Shown in pieces: positions 1 through 10,347 of a stretch of 64,000 bases of DNA; the stretch's first letter is position 1; each line of letters starts with the position of its first letter. Source of the stretch: Conchocele bisecta (lineage: Eukaryota; Mollusca; Bivalvia; Lucinida; Thyasiridae); the NCBI GenBank assembly GCA_029237695.1, contig CM055275.1, positions 89,578,433 to 89,642,432 of the forward strand, given 5' to 3'. The position numbers were made by a program, and so were the translations under genes. The notes below the pieces were generated by a model that searched no databases, had not been told where the DNA came from, and worked only from the letters and a program-made list of their open reading frames with translations.

Positions 1-15
1 TAATAATATCTTTCA

Positions 16-466
16 ATGGATACCAAGGCATTTAGCTTTAATTCAAATGCAAAGTACGCGGTCGGTGGGGTATATGATACTAAGGCTCCCCGGCTGGTGC
101 ACCCCACTATCCAAGTTAGTGGTGGAAAAGGCTTTCAAACCAACTTTCCCGACATCTTTGAACAATATAGGCTGCCCAAGATTACTAGCATGGAGGCAGA
201 ATCAGCTCAGCTTCGCCGTATGGTGCGCAACAGCCGGATGCGGGGTTTCCTCTCAGGACCATCTGGCCGCGGAGGATACCTTCTTGAGGGCCGTTTACAA
301 CTTTCACGCGTATTACACTATTAGGAGGATTCTCAAAGAACAGAAAATCTCTCTGCCGCAGGACGACGGCTGGAATCCCATTTCCAATTCCAATATAGCG
401 TCCGCAATTTGGACCCGAGATTATATAATTAAAGCTGGAATTCTACCGCCTGATATATGGAAATAA
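16..466 (+). pseudogene. Capsid-like protein N-terminus fused to tail of a small accessory gene (E1)
   Basis: This is a relic of the virus-like element E1. The first ~60 codons, then after a frameshift near position 190 the frame through WCATAGCGVS, correspond to the N-terminal third of the 420-residue protein at 11637-12899, which has the equivalent WCATCGCGVS. After the LPQDD segment, near position 365, the reading frame continues into a C-terminus ending PPDIWK. That end matches the end (PDNIFK) of the separate 79-residue protein at 9646-9885. An internal deletion, about 3-4 kb relative to the E2 layout, has therefore joined two genes. Codon use is GC-rich compared with the AT-rich E2 homologue. 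The virion role is inferred from context only. The homology between the two copies is seen directly. Confidence 0.7.
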
Positions 467-467
467 A

Positions 468-899
468 ATGGCTAGTGCGATCGCAATGATGATAGGTGGC
501 GCGGTGGTGAACGCATTTGCGTTCAGCGGTAGCAACTTTTTATTCTCGAAACTGAAAAGCTCGGACGCGGATGAGGAGCGCAAGCGTCACGATTTAGCTG
601 CAGAACAACTCAATAGCGCAAAGGAAGCATGGTTTCAAAAACGAACCGCCCGTCTGGACTGGATCAACGAAGATCTTCGTCGCGAGAATCACGCCGTGCA
701 AACTTTCCGGAACGTTGACGACGCCATCCAGGAGTACGCGCGGGCATATCCGCAGAAAAGTCTCGCGCCGCTGGATCCCGAGCCCCAGCTTTCAGATTTC
801 TATGTACCATCAGATGCCCAAAAATACCGCGAGATCGTGTTCATCGTCGTGGGAGGTGGTGAACGGGTCTCGTCAGCTACTATATTCAATCTAGATTGA
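468..899 (+). CDS. Small membrane protein of the virus-like element (E1 copy)
   Basis: A 143-residue uninterrupted ORF starts two bases after the preceding stop. It has an N-terminal hydrophobic glycine/alanine segment (residues ~5-25), then a charged, probably helical region with EERKRHD and RLDWIN, and a second hydrophobic stretch near the end (EIVFIVVGGG). It aligns along its length with the broken gene at 9190-9624, where the same RLDWIN motif is followed by a stop. The C-terminal ~12 residues differ from the E2 copy, so this end may be altered. The function is unknown. Position and topology suggest a small virion or membrane component of the element. It is probably not expressed now, since its neighbours are broken. 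Confidence 0.6.
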   Translation: MASAIAMMIGGAVVNAFAFSGSNFLFSKLKSSDADEERKRHDLAAEQLNSAKEAWFQKRTARLDWINEDLRRENHAVQTFRNVDDAIQEYARAYPQKSLAPLDPEPQLSDFYVPSDAQKYREIVFIVVGGGERVSSATIFNLD

Positions 900-1340
900 A
901 ATAAGCAATAAGCAATAATTAATTTTAAAAACATTTGTTTTAATAAATATATATATATAGAACGTGTTAGTTGACGAACTTTATTTTGCTATGATTGATG
1001 TAGGCTACACGGCCTTAAACATCGTTTACCTGGTGCAAAGGGTATTGATTCGTCTGGCCCGAGATTCTCTCAGAAGAATGGCGTGATGGACGAAAAACCG
1101 GCCACCCTTTTCGCAAAGCGGATGTAGTTAGTTAAATTTCCCCAGAATTGCCCTCTCCTGTTCCAACCCAATCGCGATTGGACTTCCAACAAAGGTTTAG
1201 TATCTACGACGCAGTTACCGGACGATCTGGCGATGGCATGTTGGAGATTGTCCGATCTATTAGAATACCTCGCATACGATGGACACGCGCAAACTTAATA
1301 CCAAACTATCGGTTCGCCTAGCGCGTAAGGTTAGCGAACA
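900..1340. other. Spacer between membrane-protein and integrase relics (E1)
   Basis: The first ~80 bases are AT-rich. The rest is GC-rich like the E1 genes and holds only short open stretches on the plus strand, for example 31 codons from 991 and about 35 codons ending near 1297. No recognisable product and no terminal repeat was found. In E2 the homologous membrane-protein gene lies next to the element's end, so this spacer may be a rearrangement junction. Confidence 0.4.
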
Positions 1341-2300
1341 ACATACTACAGACCCGCGGCTACTGGAAGGGGCTCGCGGCCATCAAGAACTCGCGGCGGC
1401 GACCAAGGTTTCCGAAAAACGCAGCCAAGGAATGGCTCAAGAAGCAGGCCATCTGGCAGATCTATTTGCCCGCGCCTCACAATATTCCGCGCCCGAAATT
1501 CGACGTGCCGGTGCCGAACGAAGTCCACCAAGCAGACCTCCTATTTCTCCCTCACGATCGAGTCGGTCGCAAGACGTACAAGTATGCATTGAAAATCGTC
1601 GACATAGCGAGTCGGTATAAGTGGGCTGAGCCGTTGGCCACTAAAGAGTTGGCCGAGGCTCTTTCCAGAATATATAAGGAGTCCTCTCAAATGGCCAAAT
1701 CTTGTCCAGGTCGATCCCGGCCGCGGGTTCATGGGCGCGGTATCTCATCTATTGTCTAAACACAAAGTTTCTGTCTGACGCGGCCGCGTCAACATCCACC
1801 GAGACCAGGGGATCGTGGAGCGCTTCAATCGAACCCTGGCTGAGAGACTGTTCGGTCACCAATACGCCAAAGAACTTGTAGACCCTCATTCGCGATCGAC
1901 CGAGTGGGTGGCCAGACTGCCCGCCGTGGTCTCCGCACTGAACGGAGAGGTGACCAGATTGATTGATAAGAAGCCCGTAGATGCCATCAAGTTTAAAAGG
2001 ATGACGAGCAAGCCCTCTGCCGTCTCGCGCGGGCGACCCGTTGGTTTAGAGGAGCAACGGCTTCCATCGGATGTTGACGTCCGGTACCTCTATCAACCGG
2101 GAGAGCTCGGAGGTGGAAGCCGCCGCGCGACTGATCCCGTGTGATCTCTCAATGTATATAATCTAGATCGATCTATTACCAAACCTGATGAGCCCGTGCT
2201 CTACTATTTGGCTGATGGTCCATCTCGCGGGTTTGTTCATGAAGAACTTCGTATGGTACCTTCTGACACCCAGCTACCCCGGGATCGTCAGAGTCTTTAG
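1341..2300 (+). pseudogene. INT: rve-type (DDE) integrase pseudogene, E1
   Basis: This is a Maverick/Polinton-type retroviral-like integrase. The N-terminal YWKGLAAIKN and KKQAIWQIYLPAP segments are followed by the catalytic core. The first Asp lies in HQADLLFLP, the second in VQVDPG, and the Glu in QGIVERFNR, so all three DDE residues remain. The C-terminal part shows RYLYQPGE and RGFVHEEL. Lesions seen: no ATG at the expected start (ACA at 1341), a frameshift near 1355, another near 1685-1695, a TGA just before the RGRVNIH block, and a TGA in place of the Trp that follows ATDP. Its 3' end meets the 3' end of the minus-strand PolB, as in E2. Family assignment is confident. The protein cannot be made intact. 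Confidence 0.85.
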
Positions 2301-4240
2301 TATTCTCCCCTTTTTTACAGTCCTTTTTTTTTTGTTTACCTATGTTACAGGCTTGGTGTATACCCCGTCTTCCATCACTCTCCTCTTGTCGTAGTACGCC
2401 GACAGTTTTCATTACTCCACCGTTCATACGGGACCCTATATTTTTAGCCACGTCTCTATGGCCTTCCAACGCGTTCTTATATCTATTGCAACTCACGCTG
2501 TTGGTTCTCTTACTCTATCCCTTAGAGGAATGCTTCACTACGCCCGGGGTTTCAATTCCCATCTCGATTGGAGTTGGTTGTGTGGCCAGCGCGCGTCGTT
2601 GGTGCCTGGCCGGATGCCACTTGGAGTCTTCGCTCACAGCCAGCTTTTCTACGAAGTAACACTTACTGGATAGCGCTATAGCTCTATCTACTTGGAACTC
2701 AATCTTGAACAGCCCAGGTTCTCTGTTACTCTATTGGTCCTATGCGAGCCAGTTGCGCTAATCTTTCTCGTATGTCACACGTTGTCTAGGCTTCACCAGC
2801 GCGTCTAGGCTTTCATCGTTAGCTGTACTGTCCGGTTTAGCACTAACACCTATGTACATACTGTCCGTATCCTTCTGAATTAGTTCAAAGTCCTTTATCG
2901 ATACGTACTTGTCTAGGAAGTCGTAATAGAACTCTAACATTATCAGCTTGGCTAGTTGGTACACGGCTATCCCACAGTGAAACGGTCTCTTAACAGCACA
3001 CTTAGCCTTCTTACTAGATATCTCATACGCGTCTTCGATCTCATCCAGATCTTCGAAGAACGCTGAGCGTAGTGCTTTATCCACACAGCTCTCATTTCTA
3101 GTGTACGTAGTGTTAAGGTGTCTCTCTGGTGCCTCAATCATCTTACCACAACACGAATTACCAACAAACTTCATTATTTCAGCTACCGGCTTCTTCGACT
3201 CATCTACGTCTCCGGTCCTCCTAGCCGCAGTCACCTCTTCGACAAACCACGCGAAGGGTTTTCCAGTTTCGTAGTCTAGGATCCTGTGGAGGCCGGTTAT
3301 CACTAGCCCGTGCTCTAGATACCACTTCAACTGCGGGGCATACAGCTGTCATCTTTTTGCTGACAGCGTGCCCACTAATTTGTTTCCGTCTCCTCGATTC
3401 CTGCCTGTGTTTTTCAGATACAGGAGCATGTGCTCCGGAACCTCCTCCTCTTCAACTACCCTGTTTAGGAACAGCAGAGACATCTCTTCAAACTTTTCTC
3501 TCAGGCTTTTTGGGACTTCTATATCCACCTCGGCGAACCCGAACCAGTAATCACTTCCTCTGTGTACCCGTTGGCAGAACTTGTCTATGATCTTTTGGTT
3601 GTGGGGTGTCTTATTGTGGTGTATAGTTTCCTTACCGCACGGCATCTCTTTTTTGAGTGTCGACAGATACAGGGCGTTAGCGTCGTACCCGAGGACTGCC
3701 TGACACGGTTTCCCTTCACCCTTTCTGTTTGGGCGTATTTTAGAACAAGTCCCTGCACTAGTTGTATATAAACCTGCTCCCACCTCACGAACGTCCATTT
3801 CGTGTTGGGCCTCTCGACTTTGTCTATATCCATCCTCTTGTTCTCGTTATCTTTCGCCCATTTCTCTACTTCACCTAAGGAGTTCATCCACCTACTCCCC
3901 CCAAGATTCTTATTAAATATTATCGTCTTTGCGCGACTTCGGTGATCTTTTTCCTCAATGTGTTGTAGTTTGTAGGAGTATGAATATCTTAGGTGGAAGT
4001 TTGTTGTCAGATGAGAAGTTAATTTCTCTACTATCCTATCAGGTATTTCATTTTCTACGTGTTTCCTAAATGAGAACGTGAACGTGCGTCTACTCGTGCT
4101 CGACTTTCTCCATCTCTTCGTCTCTAACCGCTAGAATAGCCTCGCCCTCGTCAGCTATTGCGTGTAGGAGGGCGGTTTTAAGTTTACGCTTTGGTTTAAC
4201 TGCGGCGGGGGAAGCCGACAGGGCGGCCGTTCTCAACAAT
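2270..4240 (-). pseudogene. PolB: Family B DNA polymerase pseudogene, lineage A, exonuclease region lost (E1)
   Basis: This is a relic of a protein-primed type family B DNA polymerase. Palm motifs are clear: YDANALYLS with EMPCG (motif A, ~3700), KFVGNSCCGK (motif B, ~3160) and KDTDSMYIG (motif C, ~2860). Downstream the frame reaches GLFKIEF and a C-terminus near 2270. Upstream, in two frames, there is an N-terminal region (FRKHVENEIPDRIV, WMNSLGEVEKW, ERPNTKW). This passes almost directly into the palm region, so the 3'-5' exonuclease segment appears deleted. Stops include a TGA at 3349 and several between 2500 and 2760. The motifs differ clearly from the PolB of E2 (DANNLYGWAM, NNAVFGK). 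The gene is convergent with the integrase. Confidence 0.8.
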
Positions 4241-4645
4241 TATACTATCTACTTGTAGTCGTTTTCCTATTTGAGTGGTTAACTCCTGGGACCCCAAGAC
4301 GGTATTTGTGAAGGCACCTCTGGAGTATGCCCTACCTACTCGACGTGTAAACGCCTCATTATTTATGGAAGTCGTAATAGAACTCTAACATGCTCAGCTT
4401 GGCTAGTTTATCAGCTTTGTCAACCCCCTAACTCTCAACCGTTTACCATAAGTAATCACTAGAGATTCGGCTTCTCTTCTCAAATTTTCTATTTCTTCTC
4501 TAGTTTCTGGCGTTATCATATTTTCTGTATATACTTTTGCTATAACCTATGAAATTTATCTGTTCAATTGGACGTGAAAAATTTGCATCATGTTTTTTTC
4601 AAGTCCAATTGAATATAAACATATACATATACATATACATATATA
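4241..4645. other. Rearranged E1 spacer with a PolB scrap and a hairpin
   Basis: Positions 4362-4405 repeat part of the PolB coding sequence at about 2920-2962, showing a local rearrangement. A minus-strand ORF of 38 codons (4403-4519) is rich in Glu and Arg and could be a coiled-coil fragment. Positions ~4560-4612 form an imperfect hairpin whose arms begin TTCAATTGGAC. A (CATATA)n run precedes the next ORF. Confidence 0.4.
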
Positions 4646-4937
4646 ATGGAGTGTGTGACTTGTTGTAAGACTTTGCCTGTAAATACTATCTACGAAGGTA
4701 TCTATCGAGACGTAGAAAATTTCCTTGTGTCGCCCTACAATTCCAATGCCCCAGATGCCCTTGCAAATTCGTTAGTGCCCAAACTCATTGTAGACATAAG
4801 CAACTGCGCTGCCAGGTGGCTAAAGGTGAACGTGGTAGACTAGAGTAGAATTAGTTGCTGATCTACGGAATAAATTAGCTATATTGGAGGAGGAAAATGC
4901 GGTGTTGGAATATAAAATATTCCAATCTCCAATATAA
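4646..4937 (+). pseudogene. Small Cys-motif plus coiled-coil protein, frameshifted
   Basis: The first frame (4646-4843) encodes a 65-residue product starting with a CVTCCKT motif, a possible metal site. A shift into another frame at about 4843 continues for ~32 codons to a TAA at 4937 with heptad-like Leu/Ile spacing (ADLRNKLAILEEENAVLE), typical of a short coiled coil. Together they suggest one broken gene of about 97 residues. No family is recognised. It lies on the E1 side of the long inverted repeat and may belong to E1. Confidence 0.45.
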
Positions 4938-5049
4938 TTGGGACTACAAGACCACTTTCTCATTCAATCCCACCACCAACATTTTGTTGGTGGTGGAAGT
5001 TACATCACCTCTCAATAACAGCATAATGGTTGCTGTTATCATTTTGACT

Positions 5050-7487
5050 CCCTCTATACTACTTATTAAATTGAAGGAAAATTAAAGGAAAATTTGAGAA
5101 TGAACCTTCTTTTCATTTCGTGAAATTTGGTCAAATATTGATTTTATTGCGAAAAAATAATTTCCCCATGTTAAATCCCCATAGACATCTTCACAGAGTG
5201 AAGATGTCTATGGGGATTTAACAGGGGGAAATTCTTTAGAATTTCAGAAATACTGGACCGATTTTTAAAATTTAACTTTTGTTTTCTTAGTTAGATCATC
5301 TCCAAGCTATCTAGCTAGGTTTCGGAGTCAATTTCCAAATATTTTCCAACAGAGAAATAAATTGTTCGTATTAAACGACTAGGAAACCTATAAACATGAT
5401 AAAGTAAGATCACAGATCTTTGCTTGGTGTCCGGTTTAGAGAAGTTCCACTGTACTCCCAAAACCGGCAGCCAAACAACATGTTCAGAGCTCTACAATTC
5501 TGGGATTTAGCGACTATTCAAGTACACATGGTTATATTATGTGCAGGACGTCGGAAGCACCATAAGATAGGTCCGGCGAAGGCAATGGGTGCCCCCCCCC
5601 CCTCCTCATCCCTACTTCAACAAATGTGTATGTTGTTGCCACTCAGTTGAACCGTCTTGTCGAGTGTTAGCAATACAGTGGAATATCCGATTATAGGACC
5701 CTCTAAATACCGGAATCCTCCCGAAACCGGACAATTTTCATAGTCCCGATTTAATTCCTTCTTTATTCAATGTAGTAAAAACCTCTGAATACCGGATCCT
5801 CTGAATTCCGGACACCGGACGATTTTCCAAAAAAGAAGAGAAGACTTTTCAGCATAATTTTATCTCTGAATACCGGACGGATCAGAATTGCTAAACTCAC
5901 CAAGCGCCCGCGGCAGGAGATAAATTTCACACAATGGTCGTGTTGGATTTCATGTCAGACAGGTGTGATAAGAGAGACGTTACTCATTTTACACGGTTCA
6001 CAAGTCAAGGATGTTTTGTGTCTGACAACCTACAAATATTTCCGAGCATGTGATCGACGCGTGATATTGGAAAACCGACCAATGAAACCCGACTTTCGTC
6101 AAAACAAAGATAGATACTCCATATTTACATTTACAAATCGGCCGTGTTTGGTCTTGAATTAAATAGCGAAAAACATGCCGCTATTTCCATTGAAGACTTA
6201 ACTCGATTGATGCAGCTGTAATTGACGACGGCAGGTATATGTAAGGTAGTTATGAGGTCAAATAATCATTGAACATTTCCGATTAGTCTTCGCTAATTGG
6301 AGTACACGTTTAGTGATAAACCAATTTATACACCTTGAGTAAGAATAGTGAAAAACCTCTAAAAACCGGAAACCTCTCTAAACAGCACTTTTTATCCGGT
6401 CCACAGGCTGTTCGGTATTCGGAATTTCTACTGTATAAACGTTTGATGTTAAATGAGCAAAATTACAAATAGAAGTTTGTGTATTGGCTGATATCATATT
6501 ATGAAACGAGACCCGGCTGACAATAAAAGCATAACCCGAAACTACATGTTAAAGTCTACAGTAACCTATGCTTTAAACCTTATTGCTTGTCGAAAGCGCG
6601 AATGTATCACGATTTGTTGGGTAAAGGAGCCATTATATTGGTTTCTACTAGTGTCGACCAGATTCATCCTATTTATCTACTCAACATGATCCGGGACTAC
6701 ACTATATTTTCACAATTATTAAATATTACCAACAGTGTAGACTGCAAAGATGTATCTACCATATTAGCAGTCTTTATTTTTGCACTATTCAGTAAGAAAC
6801 AAACACTAAAATAAAACATTAGGACCGGATCTCTTAATAAATATATTTGCAAAGGGAAATAACTAGCTACACTACCTCAGTATCCCTCATTATCCCCTCG
6901 CCGATAAGCAAGAGCGGATGTAGCGTTAGTCCATGCACGTACGTACGTTAGTAACTGTAACGCCTTTCATCTTTCAATAACGTATAAACCCTCTTCACCG
7001 ATTTTGATAATATTTGGCCATAATCTGTATTTAGGGATGCTGCGTTGTTTTGTATAGCCCCACGTCCGACCGCACAATATCAAGGTCGATGAGGACTTAT
7101 ATTAACATTGTTTGTAAAGCAAACATGTTACAAAACATTTTTTTTTTATTGTCAAGGCTGTCAGCGAGGGGATTATACTCTTATTCAATAATATTATTGA
7201 CTAGGTTTGGTTTCCTTTCAACCCCAATTCGATTGCGGGACGCTATGTTGTACGCTTTCAGTTGCTAATGGAAAGGAAGATTGGTAACCAGTGTAGCTCC
7301 TGATCAAATTGCATACTCTTGTAGCCTGATAGTGATACATGTATATATTGTTTGTTCGAAGGTGTTCCATTGATACAATGGTGAACAGCGCAGATCCTGA
7401 TCAGGACTGTGCGGATGCACAGGCTGATCTGGATCTACACTGGAAACCTAAAATCCATAATTCCCATCGCTCCAGTCACAGCCATAT
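5050..7487 (+). repeat. Left arm of the outer inverted repeat around E2
   Basis: This stretch reappears in reverse complement at about 20490-21978, at roughly 90-95 percent by eye. Shared blocks include the CCATGTTAAATCCCCAT fold-back (5160-5260), the GGTGTCCGGTTTAGAGAAG block (5428), the ATGAAACGAGACCCGGC block (6500) and a GATC-rich palindromic block (7385-7445). The left arm is longer because a TA-flanked element is inserted at 5676-6433. Either E2 has unusually long terminal repeats or it sits in the middle of a palindromic host locus. No gene is seen. Confidence 0.75.
5676..6433 (+). mobile_element. Non-autonomous TA-flanked transposon (CAGTAGAAACTCCG ends), copy 1
   Basis: The element is bounded by TA dinucleotides. 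It begins CAGTGGAATATCCGATTATA and ends in the inverse pattern TATTCGGAATTTCTACTG. It is absent from the matching site in the right arm near 21385. A second copy lies at 28602-29304. The ends and the TA duplication fit the Tc1/mariner-pogo superfamily. It has no transposase. Confidence 0.75.
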
Positions 7488-7496
7488 TTTCATGTA

Positions 7497-8584
7497 TTAC
7501 TAATATTTACTTGGTAATACTTACACGTTAAACAGCATATAATTGCGAAATTAAAAACGTACGACATTTCTGTGTAATGTAGTTCAACACCCATGACATC
7601 AGAAATATAACAGGGTGTCCAAATACAACGCCAAATAAGGAATATAAATATTCTATTAAAGGTACATGCCCATTCAGTAGGCACAAACTGTTCTTTATAG
7701 GAATTGAATAAGTGTACAAGTGTGTCACTATTCCACCATTTCTAAACATTACGAGTGCCCGCTATACAGATATAATCATTTAGTAATGTGTNNNNNNNNN
7801 NNNNNNNNNNNNNNNNNNNNNNNNNNNNNNNNNNNNNNNNNNNNNNNNNNNNNNNNNNNNNNNNNNNNNNNNNNNNNNNNNNNNNNNNNNNNNNNNNNNN
7901 NNNNNNNNNNNNNNNNNNNNNNNNNNNNNNNNNNNNNNNNNNNNNNNNNNNNNNNNNNNNNNNNNNNNNNNNNNNNNNNNNNNNNNNNNNNNNNNNNNNN
8001 NNNNNNNNNNNNNNNNNNNNNNNNNNNNNNNNNNNNNNNNNNNNNNNNNNNNNNNNNNNNNNNNNNNNNNNNNNNNNNNNNNNNNNNNNNNNNNNNNNNN
8101 NNNNNNNNNNNNNNNNNNNNNNNNNNNNNNNNNNNNNNNNNNNNNNNNNNNNNNNNNNNNNNNNNNNNNNNNNNNNNNNNNNNNNNNNNNNNNNNNNNNN
8201 NNNNNNNNNNNNNNNNNNNNNNNNNNNNNNNNNNNNNNNNNNNNNNNNNNNNNNNNNNNNNNNNNNNNNNNNNNNNNNNNNNNNNNNNNNNACACATTAC
8301 TAAATGATTATATCTGTATAGCGGGCACTCGTAATGTTTAGAAATGGTGGAATAGTGATACACTTGTACACTTATTTAATTCCTATAAAGAACAATTTGT
8401 GCCTAATGAATGGGCATGTACCTTTAATAGAATATTTATATTCCTTATATGGCGTTGTATTTGGACACCCTGTTATATTTCTGATAATTTCATGGGTGTT
8501 GAACTATATTACACGGAAATGTCGTACGTTTTTAACTTCGCAATTATATGCTGTTTAACGTGTAATTATTACCAAGTCAATACT
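7497..8584. repeat. Palindromic repeat interrupted by an assembly gap
   Basis: The arms 7497-7791 and 8292-8584 are near-perfect inverted copies on the two sides of the N run. Within them, 7660-8423 has TTAA-flanked ends of the AGGTACATGCCCACTCAGTA family that recurs through the window. The block interrupts the outer inverted repeat: its right arm has no counterpart insertion near 20460. Confidence 0.75.
7792..8291. other. Assembly gap of 500 N
   Basis: A run of exactly 500 undetermined bases. Reading frames crossing it are meaningless. The sequence on either side is inverted, so the true gap size is unknown. Confidence 0.99.
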
Positions 8585-8602
8585 TAATACAATATATATA
8601 TA

Positions 8603-8961
8603 GATTATGAGGCGCCTGCGACATAATCTATATTTTATCGTTCTCAGACCCTGAGGTTAGAAGTTTAAATATATAAAAATACAAAACTACTATATAGTTT
8701 GGTATTTTGTACTTATATGAAAAATATTGCGACATAATCTATATTGTATCGTTCTCAGACCCTGAGGTTAGAAGTTTAAATATATAAAAATACAAAACTA
8801 CTATATAGTTTCGTATTTTGTACTTTATATGAAAAATCTTGCGACATAATCTCAATTGTAAACTTCTCAGCCTTTGAGACTAGGAAGTTACCAAAATAAT
8901 ACTTGATATACCAAACTATATAGTTGCTTTGTACGAAAACCATAATCTTCAGCAAAATATA
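8603..8961 (+). repeat. Left terminal inverted repeat of E2
   Basis: It begins ATTATGAGGCGCCTGCGACA and is the reverse complement of 20088-20445. It is built of two and a half degenerate direct units of about 113 bp, each starting GCGACATAATCT and containing ACTATATAGTTT. Similarity to the other terminus ends at about 8961. Confidence 0.85.
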
Positions 8962-9002
8962 CATCAAGCGTCTAATCTTTGAATTGACACGCGTGTCACT
9001 TT

Positions 9003-9161
9003 ATGGATCAAACGCTTGTGTTATCTCTTGGAGATGAAGAACACAGTGTTTGTAAACATAAACCAAAAGTACAAAGTCATACCATCCTATACGGACTTGT
9101 GATAACGTTAGCAAGTTGTTGTTGGTTTTTAAGGATCCCCGCGCTTAATTTTATTCTCTAA
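9003..9161 (+). CDS. Hypothetical 52-residue single-pass membrane peptide
   Basis: This ORF runs from ATG at 9003 to TAA at 9161, just inside the left TIR. The N-terminal half is polar (SLGDEEHSVCKHK). The C-terminal half is hydrophobic (ILYGLVITLASCCWFL) and long enough to span a membrane. It converges on the broken membrane-protein gene that ends at 9190. No family is recognised. It is short enough to be chance, but it fits the run of tiny membrane proteins on this side of the element. Confidence 0.4.
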   Translation: MDQTLVLSLGDEEHSVCKHKPKVQSHTILYGLVITLASCCWFLRIPALNFIL

Positions 9162-9189
9162 ATTAAGCCACTATTATAGAAAAATATAA

Positions 9190-9624
9190 TTAAGCCAATC
9201 TATATGCTATAGACCCCACAATAGTCATTCCACCTACTATAAATATAATTTCTCTATCCTTTTGATTCTGTGAAGGTGTATAATAATCACTCAGTACCGG
9301 TTCCTTCCCAAATGACTGTAATTGTTGTGCACCTGTCATCGGTGCCGTAACAGCATTATACTCCCTAATAGCTTCATCTACATCCTGAAACGTCTTAGCA
9401 GCGTGATTCTGCTTTCTAATTTAATTATTAATCCAATCTAATCTATCTGTTCTTTTTTCTGCCCACTGTGCCTGTGCCTTTTGTAATTGCTCTACGGCAT
9501 TATCATGCCTTTTGCGTTCTTCAATCGCAGAATTATTCCCCAATGAACTGAATAAGAATTTACTCCCTGTAAACGCCAATGCATTCACTAAAGCACCGCC
9601 AACCATCATAGCTATTCCAGACAT
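9190..9624 (-). pseudogene. Small membrane protein, nonsense-mutated (E2 copy)
   Basis: This is the homologue of 468-899. The N-terminal hydrophobic segment (MSGIAMMVGGALVNALAF) and the EERKRHD and RLDWIN motifs are conserved. A TAA at 9421 interrupts the frame straight after RLDWINN. Past it the same frame continues (KTFQDVDEAI, LSDYYTPSQ) to a second hydrophobic segment (EIIFIVGGMTIVG) and a TAA at 9190. The E1 copy has a sense codon at the stop position. The likely original product was about 144 residues with a membrane segment at each end. Confidence 0.8.
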
Positions 9625-9645
9625 TTTGTTTATATAATAATTTTA

Positions 9646-9885
9646 TTATTTAAAAATATTATCAGGAATTATACCTTGTTTAACAAGCATATCTCTCGTA
9701 GCAATAACAAGTCCAGTATCCAACATTAACATAGCCATATTATAACCATCAAGTTGCAGTTTTGGCACCGCCTGTCTTATAATTTTATTCATTATCTGCG
9801 TATATCCGATTTCAAGCGCCGTTATTACAGCAGCATGATATGCAAGATTTCCTATTATCTTTCCATCTGTATTAATTGCCGTCAT
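9646..9885 (-). CDS. Hypothetical 79-residue protein of the element
   Basis: An uninterrupted small ORF, mildly hydrophobic (NLAYHAAVITALEIGYTQIM, then AMLMLDTGLVIATRDML), possibly with two membrane-associated helices. Its C-terminal ~30 residues match the tail of the fused E1 ORF (…RDYIIKAGILPPDIWK). This supports it as a genuine conserved gene of the element. It sits 21 bases upstream of the membrane-protein gene that follows on the same strand. The function is unknown. Confidence 0.6.
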   Translation of the reverse strand: MTAINTDGKIIGNLAYHAAVITALEIGYTQIMNKIIRQAVPKLQLDGYNMAMLMLDTGLVIATRDMLVKQGIIPDNIFK

Positions 9886-9935
9886 CTTTTTTTTAGCTTA
9901 CTTAATAATAAATTTAATTTAATTAAATTAATTGT

Positions 9936-10142
9936 TTACTCCATAAGATGAGGATTGTGTTTTACACTAGACATTTCAGGTTCTTTTGTTTCAATTTTAT
10001 TTCGATTTAACAATTTATAGCCAAACACAAACCCACCAACTAAACTCATTGCCGCTATAAAATATATTATATTCGAGATTTTATAGACTTTCACTATAAC
10101 TGGTTCTTCAGGTTGTATATCTACTTTTTTCTTATGTACCAT
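9936..10142 (-). CDS. Hypothetical 68-residue membrane protein
   Basis: A short ORF with a basic N-terminus (VHKKKVDIQPEEP) and one hydrophobic segment (ISNIIYFIAAMSLVGGFVFG, residues ~23-42), followed by a polar tail. A diverged duplicate of its first two thirds is fused into the ORF at 10348-10548. It belongs to a same-strand series of tiny genes (11053 to 9190), probably co-transcribed. The function is unknown. Confidence 0.5.
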   Translation of the reverse strand: MVHKKKVDIQPEEPVIVKVYKISNIIYFIAAMSLVGGFVFGYKLLNRNKIETKEPEMSSVKHNPHLME

Positions 10143-10154
10143 ATGTAATAGACT

Positions 10155-10296
10155 TTATTGTTTGGCTTTCCTAACAGCAGCACCCTTTTTACCAGCTTCA
10201 ATCCCTCTGTGGATTATTTGCTGTTACCTGTTTAATCTCCTCTTTTCGTTCTGGAATTTCTTCATCAGGAATCTGTTGTATGTTCTCCGTTTCCAT
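10155..10296 (-). pseudogene. Small basic protein, frameshifted
   Basis: The start METENIQQIP is followed by a polar stretch and a stop shortly after NNPQR. In the +1 frame the sequence continues GIEAGKKGAAVRKAKQ to a TAA at 10155. The product would have been about 46 residues with a basic Ala/Lys tail. Its first residues recur at 10493-10548 as part of the local duplication. Confidence 0.5.
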
Positions 10297-10347
10297 TATT
10301 TTTATTTATATCATTTATATTTTTAAATTGACAATATTTAAATGTTG

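Noticed and set aside
2342..2659. Hydrophobic 105-codon plus-strand ORF
   Set aside because: It is antisense to the C-terminal part of the E1 PolB relic, whose minus-strand frame carries recognisable GLFKIEF and palm-domain context.
7720..8363. ORFs of 171-195 codons across 7720-8363
   Set aside because: They consist almost entirely of undetermined bases.
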